Positions 25,117 through 33,267 of a DNA stretch of 64,000 nt are shown piece by piece. The stretch covers positions 62,001 through 126,000 of the forward strand of contig NZ_JAUZVZ010000001.1 of assembly GCF_030717845.1 (NCBI RefSeq), in the 5' to 3' direction. The notes below the pieces were generated by a model, which saw only the letters and a program-made list of their open reading frames with translations, did no database searches and was not told where the DNA came from. Positions within the stretch are counted from its first letter, which is position 1, and the number at the start of each line of letters is the position of its first letter. The position numbers were made by a program, and so were the translations under genes. This DNA is from Alkalimonas collagenimarina (GTDB lineage Bacteria; Pseudomonadota; Gammaproteobacteria; Enterobacterales; Alteromonadaceae).

Positions 25117-26373
25117 TTAAGCCTGTTTCTTCTGGTGGCGGTATGGCCCGAACCGATCAATACGGTAAGGAGCAAGTTTGCCTTGTGGCAGATTGCCGTG
25201 CAGGCTCTGGCATATCAGCTCTGCTGAGTACGCTGCTTGCGTTAACCCCAGGTGTTGATGGCCAAAGTTGTAATGCACCCCTGCATGCGCAGGGCAGGGG
25301 CCCAGCACTGGCAGGGAGTCTGGCAAGGATGGCCGGTTGCCATACCAAACGCTTGCTGGCTTGGTGGGCTCTATCGCTGTGCTAAGCAGGCTGCGAGCAT
25401 GCTGAAGCAACATGTGCGCCCGATGAAAATCCGGGGCTGCATCCAGGCCGGAAAACTCAGCTGTACCGGCCAGGCGCAACCCGCTTTGCATTGGTGTCAT
25501 AATAAATTTACGTTCCAGCGAGCTGACTGGTCGGCTAAGGCCAACAGCTTGTGCCATCAGGTGATAGCCTCGCTCCGCTTCCAGTGGGATGCGCCAGCCA
25601 AGCTGAGCCGTCAGGGCGGCAGAATGCGCTCCGGCACAAATCACCAGCTGCTCGGTGTTAAAAATGCTGCTGCTGGTGCTCAGTTGCAGCGGTGATCCTG
25701 ACTGGATGGTCAGCAACTTACTTTGCAGCCATTGACCACCAGCTGCTTTAAAAGCGGCAAAAATACGTTGGCACAACAACCAGGGATCGACGGTGTGGGC
25801 TACCTCGGTAAAATCGAGCGAGCCGCAAATGTTGTTGGCCAACAGGGGTTCCAGCGTTTGTGTTTCGGCCTGATCCCGTAAACTAACATCAATCCCAGCT
25901 GCTCTGTACCTCTGGTATTGCTGCTGCAGGTTGAGTTGATTGGAGTGCTCCGATACCAGCAAAGCACCATGGTGGCAAAACAAATCCTGACTTTGACAAA
26001 GCGTAGCCAGCTTTTGCCAACTGGCCATACTTGGCCCATTTAGCTGGCTAAGGGCTGCTTGCAGCGCTTGCTGTTTGGCCGCTGCCATATTGCCGATAAA
26101 ACGGCAAAACCAGGGCAAGCTTTTCAGTAGATAGCTGGCTCGTATTTTTAATGGGCTATTGGCTTGTAGCAGCAAGGCAGGCAACTGGCGTAGCAAGGAT
26201 GGATCGGCCAGTGGAAACACTTGCTCGGTAGCAAAATGGCCAGCATTGCCCTTAGAGCAGCCTTCGGCTGGCGGGTTGGCATCCATTAAAAGCACAGAGT
26301 AGCCGCTGTGCTGCAAGAAATAAGCAGTGCATAAACCAACCACTCCTGCCCCCACCACGGTAACTTGCTGCAT
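25117..26373 (-). CDS. DadA-like FAD dehydrogenase, probable D-hydroxyproline dehydrogenase
   Basis: 418 residues of the D-amino acid oxidase/dehydrogenase fold. The N-terminal FAD-binding motif VVGAGVVGLCTAYFLQ is intact, and C-terminal GNRPSLPDSLPVLGP and HYNFGHQHLGLTQA motifs are present. In hydroxyproline clusters this family oxidises cis-4-hydroxy-D-proline to delta1-pyrroline-4-hydroxy-2-carboxylate, passing electrons to the respiratory chain. It is divergent from the deaminase/epimerase/dehydrogenase operon, with one palindrome between them. D-proline or general D-amino acid oxidation is the alternative. Confidence 0.85.
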   Translation of the reverse strand: MQQVTVVGAGVVGLCTAYFLQHSGYSVLLMDANPPAEGCSKGNAGHFATEQVFPLADPSLLRQLPALLLQANSPLKIRASYLLKSLPWFCRFIGNMAAAKQQALQAALSQLNGPSMASWQKLATLCQSQDLFCHHGALLVSEHSNQLNLQQQYQRYRAAGIDVSLRDQAETQTLEPLLANNICGSLDFTEVAHTVDPWLLCQRIFAAFKAAGGQWLQSKLLTIQSGSPLQLSTSSSIFNTEQLVICAGAHSAALTAQLGWRIPLEAERGYHLMAQAVGLSRPVSSLERKFIMTPMQSGLRLAGTAEFSGLDAAPDFHRAHMLLQHARSLLSTAIEPTKPASVWYGNRPSLPDSLPVLGPCPAHAGVHYNFGHQHLGLTQAAYSAELICQSLHGNLPQGKLAPYRIDRFGPYRHQKKQA

Positions 26374-26403
26374 AAAATTTTCCAGAAAGACTTGATAATG
26401 TAG

Positions 26404-26415
26404 ATTGTATACAAT
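26404..26415. promoter_or_regulatory. Operator-like perfect palindrome ATTGTATACAAT in the divergent hydroxyproline promoter
   Basis: A perfect 12-base palindrome identical to the core of the site at 18821-18834. It lies between the divergent dehydrogenase (minus) and deaminase (plus) genes, 31 and 37 bases from their start codons, so one bound regulator could control both. Confidence 0.75.
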
Positions 26416-26451
26416 ATTCTTTTATCGACAGCAACCTTCAGGAGTAAAAAA

Positions 26452-27399
26452 ATGCAAATAAACTGGCGCGGTGTGTACCCGGCAATTTCAACCCAATTCC
26501 ACCCGGATGGGCAGATCAACTACGACAGCAATGCCCGCATGCTGAATCAACTGATTGAGGATGGTATTGATGGCATCATTGCTTTAGGGACTGTCGGGGA
26601 GAATGCATCGCTGACCGTGGATGAAAAGCGAGAGTTTCTGCGCCATACCGTAGAAACAGTCGCCGGGCGTATTCCGGTCATTGCCGGTTGTACCGAGAAC
26701 ACTGCTCAGGCAGCGGCACTCTATGTCCGTGATGCAGAAGCCATCGGTGTGAATGGCCTGATGCTGTTGCCTGCCATGGTCTACCGTGGGACAGACCGCG
26801 AAGTCGTGGCACATTATCAATATGTGGCGCGCTCAACGGCGTTACCTATCATGATTTACAACAACCCGGTGGGTTACGGCATTGATATCAACCTGGAGAT
26901 GACAGCCATTCTGGCCGAAGAACCGAATATTGTCGCTATCAAAGAATCCACCACAGATACCCGCCGTATCACCGAGTTACAAAGCCGATTTGCTGATCGT
27001 TTTACCATTTTCTGTGGCGTGGATGATATTGCACTGGAAAGCATTTTGCTGGGTGCAACTGGCTGGATTTCCGGACTGACCAATGTATTTCCCCGTGAAT
27101 CCGTGGCCTTATTTCACCTGGCCCGCTTGGGGCGGCTTGATGAAGCGCGTCAGATTTACCGTTGGTTTATGCCGTTGCTGCGGCTCGATACCATTCCAAC
27201 GCTGGTGCAGTGCATCAAGCTGGCGGAGCAATTGCTGCTGCGGGGCAGTGAGAATGTCCGGCTACCGCGTTTAGCGTTGGAAGGGCAGGAGCGAGCCTAT
27301 GTTGAACAGGTGGTACAACAGGCGTTGGCCAACCGGCCTGATCTGAGTCAGTTTGGCTTTGGCACCTCAGGTCAGAACCGGGAATTCTGGCAGCTATGA
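26452..27399 (+). CDS. DHDPS-family delta1-pyrroline-4-hydroxy-2-carboxylate deaminase
   Basis: 315 residues of the dihydrodipicolinate synthase/NAL superfamily, a TIM-barrel aldolase. It has GTVGENASLT near residue 45, the catalytic Tyr in IMIYNNPVGYG and the Schiff-base Lys in VAIKESTTDTRR. In hydroxyproline clusters the family member deaminates and dehydrates pyrroline-4-hydroxy-2-carboxylate to 2-oxoglutarate semialdehyde. An AGGAG element precedes the ATG, and its stop overlaps the epimerase start as ATGA. True DapA is less likely given the neighbours. Confidence 0.9.
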   Translation: MQINWRGVYPAISTQFHPDGQINYDSNARMLNQLIEDGIDGIIALGTVGENASLTVDEKREFLRHTVETVAGRIPVIAGCTENTAQAAALYVRDAEAIGVNGLMLLPAMVYRGTDREVVAHYQYVARSTALPIMIYNNPVGYGIDINLEMTAILAEEPNIVAIKESTTDTRRITELQSRFADRFTIFCGVDDIALESILLGATGWISGLTNVFPRESVALFHLARLGRLDEARQIYRWFMPLLRLDTIPTLVQCIKLAEQLLLRGSENVRLPRLALEGQERAYVEQVVQQALANRPDLSQFGFGTSGQNREFWQL

Positions 27400-28397
27400 T
27401 CAAAGGCACTTACTTTTGCATTGATGCCCACACCTGTGGTAATCCGGTACGGCTGGTCACCAGTGGCCATCCACAATTGCGCGGCCACAGTATGAGTGAG
27501 AAGCGACTGGATTTTATCGAGCGCTTCGACTGGATCCGTCAGGCACTGATGTTTGAACCACGCGGTCATGCCATGATGTCCGGGGCTTTCTTGTACCCAC
27601 CGTGCAATGAGGGTGCGGATGCCTCGATTTTGTTTATTGAAACCAGTGGCTGCCTACCTATGTGTGGTCACGGCACCATAGGTACCGTGACTGCCGCGCT
27701 GGAGCAGGGGTTGCTTCAGCCAGCGGTGCCCGGAACTCTGGTGCTGGATGTGCCGGCCGGGCAGTTGGTGGTGACCTATCAACAGCAAGGAGAAAAAGTT
27801 AGCCAGGTACAGATCCGCAATGTGTCATCTTACCTGGCGATCCGCGATGCCGAGGTTGATGTGCCAGGCCTTGGGCGGATCCGCTTTGATGTGGCCTATG
27901 GTGGCAATTTTTATGCCATCGTCGAACTGCAGCCGAACTTCCCGGGCCTTGAGCACTGGACTGCAGCCGAGGTGCTGCGTTACAGCCCATTGCTGCGAGC
28001 TTTGGCTGCCGAGGCCTATCCTTGTGTGCATCCGCTGGATCCGAGCATTTGCGGCATCAGTCATGTGCAATGGACGGGGATGCCCAAATCTGCCGGTTCC
28101 GATGCTGCCAATGCGGTGTTCTATGGCGATGGTGCCATTGATCGCTCCCCCTGCGGTACAGGCACCAGCGCCCGCATGGCGCAGCTGGTTGCCCGGGGCA
28201 AACTGGCGGTGGGCGATACTTTTGTGCACGAAAGCATTATTGGTAGTCAGTTTGTTGGTAAAGTCGAGGCGAAAACAATGCTCGGCTCGACCGAGGCGAT
28301 TATTCCTTCCATTGCAGGCTGGGCCCGGGTGATCGGGTTTAACCAGATCCTGGTGGACGATGCTGACCCCTATGCCTTTGGTTTTGAAGTGAGGTAG
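27396..28397 (+). CDS. 4-hydroxyproline 2-epimerase (proline racemase family)
   Basis: 333 residues. Both catalytic cysteines are present: Cys90 in PMCGHGTIG and Cys253 in SPCGTGTSA. A cysteine at the second position separates racemases/epimerases from trans-3-hydroxyproline dehydratases, which have Thr there. It converts trans-4-hydroxy-L-proline to cis-4-hydroxy-D-proline, the first catabolic step, in the cytoplasm. It overlaps the deaminase stop by 4 bases, and the next gene starts two bases after its stop. Epimerase rather than proline racemase is chosen because the deaminase and semialdehyde dehydrogenase are adjacent. Confidence 0.92.
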   Translation: MIKGTYFCIDAHTCGNPVRLVTSGHPQLRGHSMSEKRLDFIERFDWIRQALMFEPRGHAMMSGAFLYPPCNEGADASILFIETSGCLPMCGHGTIGTVTAALEQGLLQPAVPGTLVLDVPAGQLVVTYQQQGEKVSQVQIRNVSSYLAIRDAEVDVPGLGRIRFDVAYGGNFYAIVELQPNFPGLEHWTAAEVLRYSPLLRALAAEAYPCVHPLDPSICGISHVQWTGMPKSAGSDAANAVFYGDGAIDRSPCGTGTSARMAQLVARGKLAVGDTFVHESIIGSQFVGKVEAKTMLGSTEAIIPSIAGWARVIGFNQILVDDADPYAFGFEVR

Positions 28398-28457
28398 CTA
28401 TGATTACAGGAGCTATGATGACAGGAACTATGAATACAGGAACCCTGATTACAGGAC
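28398..28457 (+). repeat. Four tandem 15-bp units, each with ATG/CTG and AGGA
   Basis: Units begin at 28398, 28413, 28428 and 28443 and follow the pattern ctATGATTACAGGAg, with 11-13 of 15 bases shared. They are in frame and encode MITGA, MMTGT, MNTGT and LITGQ. Each unit supplies an AGGA element that is correctly spaced for the ATG of the following unit, so the aldehyde dehydrogenase has several possible translation starts. Confidence 0.85.
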
Positions 28458-29950
28458 AACATTACATCGGTGGCTGCTGGCATGGCCAGCCCCAAGCTGG
28501 TACATGCTCGTTTAACCCAGCATTAAATCAGCCATTACGCTGGACCTTTGCTGAAGCAGGCTCCATGGAGTTACAGCAAGTGACCGAATTGGCGGAAAGT
28601 GCCGCTATGCCGTATCGATTAAGTAGCCGGCAGCAGCGGGCTGACTTTCTGGAGCAAATTGCAGCGAATATCGAAGCGATGGGCGAGGTTCTGATTGAGA
28701 CGGTGATGGCTGAAACTGCCCTGCCAAAGGGCCGGGTGGAAGGAGAGCGAGGCCGTACCTGCAATCAGCTGCGACTTTTTGCCCGTTTGTTGCGTTCACC
28801 GCAAGAGGAAGTGCACGAGCAGGCTGAGCCAGACCGTCAGCCAGTGCCCAAACCCGAGTTGCGTTTGCGCACTGTGGCGCTGGGCCCGGTGGTGGTGTTT
28901 GGTGCCAGTAACTTTCCACTGGCTTTTTCGGTCGCTGGTGGCGACACCGCTTCAGCTCTGGCTGCCGGTTGCCCGGTGATTGTCAAAGCTCACAATGCCC
29001 ACCCGGCTACCAGTGAGCTGGTCGCCAGAGCCATCGCCAAAGCGATTGAGCAGTGCCAGATGCCAATGGGGGTGTTTGCCTTGGTGCATGCGAGGACGCA
29101 TGCCTTTTCTGAGCAATTGATCCAGCATCCGGCGATTAAAGCGGTGGCTTTTACCGGCTCGGAGCAGGTTGGCATGCACTTTCAGCGTTTGATTTGGCAG
29201 CGTAAAGAGCCGATTCCTTTTTACGGCGAGCTGGGTTCACAAAACCCGCTTTGTGTGTTGCCCGCTTATCTGCAGCAGCATAGCGAAGCCTTTGCTGGCC
29301 AATTATTCAATTCAGTGGTGATGGGACAGGGGCAGTTTTGTACCCGGCCAGGCCTGGTGTTTTTACTGCGCGACAGTGCCAGTGACGCCTTGAAAGCGCA
29401 GTTGCAGGCTTTGTGCCAGCCGCACCCTGCCAGCGCCATGCTTACCGCCAAGATCGCAGCATCGTATCGGCAGCAGGTCGAAACCTTGCAGCAGAGTGCT
29501 GGTGTGACTTTATTGGCGGAGGGGCAGGGCGAGGAAGAGGGCTGTGTTACCAAAGCTCGTATTTTTTGTACCAATGCCCGTACCTTTGTCGAGCAGCCAT
29601 TACTGCGTGAAGAAGTGTTTGGCCCGGCAACCCTGCTGATTGAATGCAGTGACATCACTGAGCTGCAGATGTTGCTGACCACTCTGGCGGGTCAGTTAAC
29701 AGCCACCCTGTACGCCAACGACAGCGAGCAGGCTAGCGTGCGCTCGCTATTGCAAGCGCTGGAGCAAAAGGCGGGCCGGGTGATTGTTGGCCAGATGCCT
29801 ACCGGGGTGGAAGTCTGTGCCAGCATGAACCATGGCGGGCCATTCCCGGCCGCTTCCGACAGTCGGTATACTGCAGTCGGTAGTCGGGCGATACAGCGCT
29901 TTGTGCGTCCGGTATGCTATCAGAATGTACCAGCCTGGTATTTTGAGTAG
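28400..29950 (+). CDS. 2-oxoglutarate-semialdehyde dehydrogenase (aldehyde dehydrogenase family)
   Basis: 516 residues from the first ATG. Family features: the VVVFGASNFPLAFSVAGGDTASALAAGCPVIVK region, VAFTGSEQVG for NAD(P) binding, the ELGSQNP Glu site, and catalytic Cys in MGQGQFCTRPGL. The divergent KGSADH-type spacing and the position after deaminase and epimerase point to oxidation of 2-oxoglutarate semialdehyde to 2-oxoglutarate. The start is uncertain because of the 15-bp repeats: 28400 is preceded by GAGG, while 28415, 28418 and 28430 are also possible, and the conserved protein begins only near residue 20. Confidence 0.9.
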   Translation: MITGAMMTGTMNTGTLITGQHYIGGCWHGQPQAGTCSFNPALNQPLRWTFAEAGSMELQQVTELAESAAMPYRLSSRQQRADFLEQIAANIEAMGEVLIETVMAETALPKGRVEGERGRTCNQLRLFARLLRSPQEEVHEQAEPDRQPVPKPELRLRTVALGPVVVFGASNFPLAFSVAGGDTASALAAGCPVIVKAHNAHPATSELVARAIAKAIEQCQMPMGVFALVHARTHAFSEQLIQHPAIKAVAFTGSEQVGMHFQRLIWQRKEPIPFYGELGSQNPLCVLPAYLQQHSEAFAGQLFNSVVMGQGQFCTRPGLVFLLRDSASDALKAQLQALCQPHPASAMLTAKIAASYRQQVETLQQSAGVTLLAEGQGEEEGCVTKARIFCTNARTFVEQPLLREEVFGPATLLIECSDITELQMLLTTLAGQLTATLYANDSEQASVRSLLQALEQKAGRVIVGQMPTGVEVCASMNHGGPFPAASDSRYTAVGSRAIQRFVRPVCYQNVPAWYFE

Positions 29951-29956
29951 TCACTA

Positions 29957-29987
29957 GCCCCCACCCAAAACCGGGTTTTAGGGGGGC
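29957..29987 (+). other. Intercistronic GC-rich hairpin before the second M24 gene
   Basis: GCCCCC (29957-29962) pairs with GGGGGC (29982-29987), enclosing a further AAAA/TTTT helix (29967-29970 with 29976-29979). There is no T run after it, so it may tune mRNA stability or expression between the dehydrogenase and peptidase genes rather than terminate transcription. Confidence 0.45.
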
Positions 29988-30010
29988 GAACGAACCAACA
30001 GGAGTTTTTA

Positions 30011-31225
30011 ATGGTAAACGGCATTGGCGGTAAAAACAAAGAAGAAGCCTTGAATGGCTTGCATGATATGACAGCCTCAGTGGCTCCGATCGCAGTCTCT
30101 GAATACCGGCAGCGTATTAATAAAGCACGGATGTTGATGCAACAGCAGCAACTGGATGCAGTCTTGCTCAATGCCGGCACCAATTTGCGTTATTTTACCG
30201 GGGTAGATTGGTACGCCAGTGAGCGGCTGGTGGCCGCTTTATTGCTGCGCGATGGCCGCTTGCTGTATGTGTTGCCGCACTTTGAAATCGGTAGCATAGA
30301 GCCCCTAATGCTGGTATCGGGCGACATCCTAAGCTGGCATGAACATGAAAACCCTTACCAGATCTGTGCCGAGGCAGTGATGGCTTTTGCCGGCCAGCAA
30401 GCCCGGTTAGCCATAGATGAAAGCGCGCAGTTTTTTATTGCCGATGGCATCCGCCAGGCTGGGCCTGAGCTGCAGCTCAGCAATGCCAAAGCGGTGACGG
30501 CAGGTTGTCGGATGCAAAAATCAGCCGCGGAGCTGGCATTGATCCAACGAGCAATGGACATGACGCTGGCGGTGCATCAAGCCACTGCTAGTATCTTGTA
30601 TCCCGGTATTAGCACCGATGAGGTGAGCCGTTTTATTAACGAAGCGCATCGGCGAGTCGGTGCCAGCGGCTCCTATTTTTGCATTGTGCTGTTCGGTGGC
30701 GATACCGCTTTCCCACATGGGGTCGCCAACCCCAAAGCGTTGGAAGACGGTGATATGGTGTTGATTGATACCGGTTGTCGTGTGCATGGTTACTTATCGG
30801 ACATCACCCGTAGCTATGTGTTTGGCACGCCAAGTGATAAGCAGCGGCAGGTTTGGCAGCATGAAAAACAGGCGCAGTTGGCCGCTTTTGCAGCTGCAAG
30901 GCCGGGCCAGCCATGTGAAACCGTCGATCATGCAGCCCGAAGTTATCTGGTTGAGCAGGGTTATGGCCCAGATTACAACTTACCTGGCTTACCTCATCGC
31001 ACTGGACATGGCATCGGGCTTGATATCCATGAGTGGCCTTACTTGGTTCAAGGTGATGTGACGCCTTTATTGCCGGGCATGTGTTTTAGCAATGAGCCAA
31101 TGTTGGTGTTGCCGGGTGAGTTTGGTGTTCGACTAGAAGATCATTTCTATATCACCGAGGCAGGTCCCGTCTGGTTTACCGAGCCAGCTCATGCCATCGA
31201 TCAGCCTTTTGGCAAGCCAGCCTAA
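30011..31225 (+). CDS. Second M24B Xaa-Pro dipeptidase/aminopeptidase
   Basis: 404 residues with a creatinase N-terminal domain and a metallopeptidase C-terminal domain. Metal ligands are complete: Asp in LIDTGCRVHGYLSDITRSY (two), His in HRTGHGIGLDIHEWP, Glu in FSNEPMLV and Glu in GVRLEDHF. A CAGGAG element precedes the ATG. It is the last gene of the hydroxyproline operon and probably splits Xaa-Pro/Xaa-Hyp dipeptides delivered by the POT transporter. It is clearly different in sequence from the M24 protein at 9008-10078, so it is an older paralog rather than a recent duplicate. Confidence 0.9.
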   Translation: MVNGIGGKNKEEALNGLHDMTASVAPIAVSEYRQRINKARMLMQQQQLDAVLLNAGTNLRYFTGVDWYASERLVAALLLRDGRLLYVLPHFEIGSIEPLMLVSGDILSWHEHENPYQICAEAVMAFAGQQARLAIDESAQFFIADGIRQAGPELQLSNAKAVTAGCRMQKSAAELALIQRAMDMTLAVHQATASILYPGISTDEVSRFINEAHRRVGASGSYFCIVLFGGDTAFPHGVANPKALEDGDMVLIDTGCRVHGYLSDITRSYVFGTPSDKQRQVWQHEKQAQLAAFAAARPGQPCETVDHAARSYLVEQGYGPDYNLPGLPHRTGHGIGLDIHEWPYLVQGDVTPLLPGMCFSNEPMLVLPGEFGVRLEDHFYITEAGPVWFTEPAHAIDQPFGKPA

Positions 31226-31256
31226 CGGGGAACTAAAGCATTTAGTGTGCAGTCTT

Positions 31257-31297
31257 ACTTAAGCAACAGTTTGTTGAATACTGTTGCTTAAGTTTTA
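31257..31297. terminator. Terminator at the end of the hydroxyproline operon
   Basis: A perfect 14-bp stem, ACTTAAGCAACAGT (31257-31270) with ACTGTTGCTTAAGT (31280-31293), a 9-base loop, and TTTT on the plus strand. It follows the peptidase stop by about 30 bases. Confidence 0.85.
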
Positions 31298-31355
31298 ACC
31301 ATACTGGTCGATAACCTGTTATGCTTTGTGCAAATCATCTCACTGGAGGCCAGTG

Positions 31356-31607
31356 ATGGATGTCATCATTCCATTTTTACAGCGTACCCCGGGAACGCCT
31401 GTCGAACAGGAGCCGAGAGTCGTGCCGCCAGTCTTTAAAGAAGCGCGCTTAACACCGTTAAAAAAAGAAAAAGAGCAAAGAGAGGCATCCCAACAGTACA
31501 GATCTAAGTACCGCAGAAGAAAAGATGATTTGCCTGCCGCCCCAGACACCACCCCAGAAGACCAACAAACCATCGATGAAGATGGCCACGTCGATATCTA
31601 TATCTGA
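31356..31607 (+). CDS. Small conserved-looking protein, target of a repeat-flanked cassette
   Basis: 83 residues starting at the ATG at 31356, chosen over an upstream TTG because GGAGG (31345-31349) is 6 bases before it. The protein is hydrophilic and charged, begins MDVIIPFLQRTPGTPVE, has a Lys/Arg-rich middle and ends DEDGHVDIYI. Function not recognised. The end of the gene (31582-31616, running into the 3' flank) recurs exactly at 33308-33342, where a diverged 3' fragment of the same gene lies. It is therefore probably intact but stands at the boundary of an inserted or exchanged segment. Confidence 0.7.
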   Translation: MDVIIPFLQRTPGTPVEQEPRVVPPVFKEARLTPLKKEKEQREASQQYRSKYRRRKDDLPAAPDTTPEDQQTIDEDGHVDIYI

Positions 31608-31616
31608 GCGTGTTTT
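31582..31616 (+). repeat. 35-bp direct repeat, left copy
   Basis: Covers the last codons and stop of the small gene and 9 bases of its 3' flank. It is identical over 35 bases to 33308-33342, 1726 bases away in the same orientation. The identity ends abruptly on the right and decays on the left. Confidence 0.93.
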
Positions 31617-31745
31617 GCTAGTACATCCCTACTTTCCAGGTTCATTAGTAGAGAATTAATAGTTAACTGAATTTATTTTTTTTGTTCATTTTTATCGTTA
31701 CCCTTGCTATCATCTATGTTGTATAAATATCAAGGATGAATAAGC

Positions 31746-32684
31746 ATGAGACCTCCCCATAGTTCTGGCTACGCAAATCTTCAGGCAGAAAAAGTACAAA
31801 AAGCGCAACGACAAACCCAAATAGCTCATGCACTTGAGCATCATCAAACCACTCTGGTGGTGATGAACTCCGGGGAGTTTATCGAGTACGCACTGAATGT
31901 AAAAAAACTGCATGGTATGACCGAGCAAGCATCCAGAGACTGGCTTTGTGCTTTGCTGGATGTGCATGGCGATTTGCAGCAAAAGTGGCAACATCATGAT
32001 CATCGAGTACAATTTATTTCTGCCTTTACTGCTTCCGGCATTGATGCCGCTGCATTAGGCGTGCTGGCGCGTGATCTTCAGCGTGGTGGCAATACTTTTT
32101 CGACATTTCAGGTGCAATATTTTCAGGGCAATGCACACATTGTGTTTGAAGGCTATCCGGGTTTGCGTAAGCATCTTACAGGCACCCGCTACTTGGCCGC
32201 CAATCCAAAAGTTGTCTCTATGGGAATTGGCAAGCTAGGCGCTTTAAATGCGATTAAAACCGGTTTCGTCGTGTCGGTGATTGTGTCGGTTGCATTTCAT
32301 GGTTTGGACCAATTAATGAATGATCAACGCACCTGGCATCACTTTGTTGGTGGTGTAGCGGCTGATACGATTTATGCAGTGGCGATTTCTGTTGGTTCAT
32401 GGGCAGTTGTTTCTGGTGTAGTTGGTACGGCTGCTATGCTGGCCATAGGCCCGATACTGGCAGTTGTTGCGGTTGGTGTCGGTCTTACTTTCATTGCTTT
32501 ATATATTGATAGTCATTTGCAGCTTGCAAAGAAGATAGCTGTATTACTTGAGGAGTGTGAGGGACAGCTTAAGGCTTCAATTGATAACGCGAGACAAGTA
32601 AAATCTTATTATAAAAATGACCGTATTGGTTTCTTAAAAAGATTGTTTGCTATTCCTGATGTAAGGTTGTTTGATGAGCGATAA
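31746..32684 (+). CDS. Unknown membrane-inserting protein, toxin-like
   Basis: 312 residues, not recognised. The first 160 or so are soluble and mixed, without signal peptide. Residues about 175-265 contain hydrophobic, Gly/Ala/Val-rich segments (AIKTGFVVSVIVSVAF, SVGSWAVVSGVVGTAAML, AIGPILAVVAVGVGLTFIAL) like the membrane-insertion hairpins of pore-forming toxins. A charged C-terminal helix follows. An AAGGA element precedes the ATG. It overlaps the next gene, a small membrane protein, by 14 bases. The pairing recalls membrane-disrupting effectors with membrane-bound immunity proteins (for example type VI effectors), but no delivery domain is visible, so this is a hypothesis. Confidence 0.65.
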   Translation: MRPPHSSGYANLQAEKVQKAQRQTQIAHALEHHQTTLVVMNSGEFIEYALNVKKLHGMTEQASRDWLCALLDVHGDLQQKWQHHDHRVQFISAFTASGIDAAALGVLARDLQRGGNTFSTFQVQYFQGNAHIVFEGYPGLRKHLTGTRYLAANPKVVSMGIGKLGALNAIKTGFVVSVIVSVAFHGLDQLMNDQRTWHHFVGGVAADTIYAVAISVGSWAVVSGVVGTAAMLAIGPILAVVAVGVGLTFIALYIDSHLQLAKKIAVLLEECEGQLKASIDNARQVKSYYKNDRIGFLKRLFAIPDVRLFDER

Positions 32685-33267
32685 TTTACAAGAAAGTAAT
32701 ACGAGGACTTCGTCTGATCGTTTATACAGAGGTTTCACTCTACTATTTGTACTATGTGTTAGCATTTATGGTGCCATTGAATTATTTCTTACTATTAATC
32801 AGCTGTTAAATATTGAAGATCGGCCGCTATATATCATGGGTAGTCACAATGTGATGGCTTTGATATTTGGAATACCAGTTTTTTTATTATTTGCAGTAGC
32901 TATTGTATTAAAAGAGCTCAACAAGTTGAATGAAAGTCTGCTCAATGCTGGTTTCAAGATGTGTGGCTTTCTCCTGTTTGCAATGATAGCCACCCGGATA
33001 ATTTATGGTGGCTTTTTTCTGGATGGTTATTTGGAAAAACATGGTTACAGTTACTGCGGCCCTATGACCGCGCCAAAAGCGATGGCGATGGAAGTTTGGG
33101 TCAGTGATCCCGGTTATTGTTTGGAAGAAAGTCGCAATGTTAGCAGTGAAGTGCGTGACTGGTTGGATGCTCAAATGGCCGCTGGCGTGCGACCATCGCC
33201 GGAAGAAGCGGAGCAAAAGATTAAACAGCTGGCGCAGGCCTATCAGGCACGGTTTAACCGGTTTTAA
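32671..33267 (+). CDS. Unknown small membrane protein, immunity-like
   Basis: 198 residues with three predicted transmembrane segments (about 20-42, 62-85 and 92-112) followed by a periplasmic or cytoplasmic tail with a CGPMTAPKAMAMEVWVSDPGYC segment, perhaps disulphide-linked, and a helical end. Not recognised as a named family. The start overlaps the toxin-like gene by 14 bases, the usual arrangement of co-translated effector and immunity pairs. Both genes are poorer in GC than their neighbours. Confidence 0.65.
   Translation: MMSDNLQESNTRTSSDRLYRGFTLLFVLCVSIYGAIELFLTINQLLNIEDRPLYIMGSHNVMALIFGIPVFLLFAVAIVLKELNKLNESLLNAGFKMCGFLLFAMIATRIIYGGFFLDGYLEKHGYSYCGPMTAPKAMAMEVWVSDPGYCLEESRNVSSEVRDWLDAQMAAGVRPSPEEAEQKIKQLAQAYQARFNRF

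Noticed and set aside
24567-25385. Several plus-strand frames across the TonB receptor start and the DadA-like gene end
   Set aside because: They are opposite to well-supported genes, lack ribosome-binding sites and resemble no family.
27396-28397. trans-3-hydroxyproline dehydratase or plain proline racemase
   Set aside because: The second catalytic position is Cys, not Thr, and the gene is in an operon with the 4-hydroxyproline deaminase and semialdehyde dehydrogenase.
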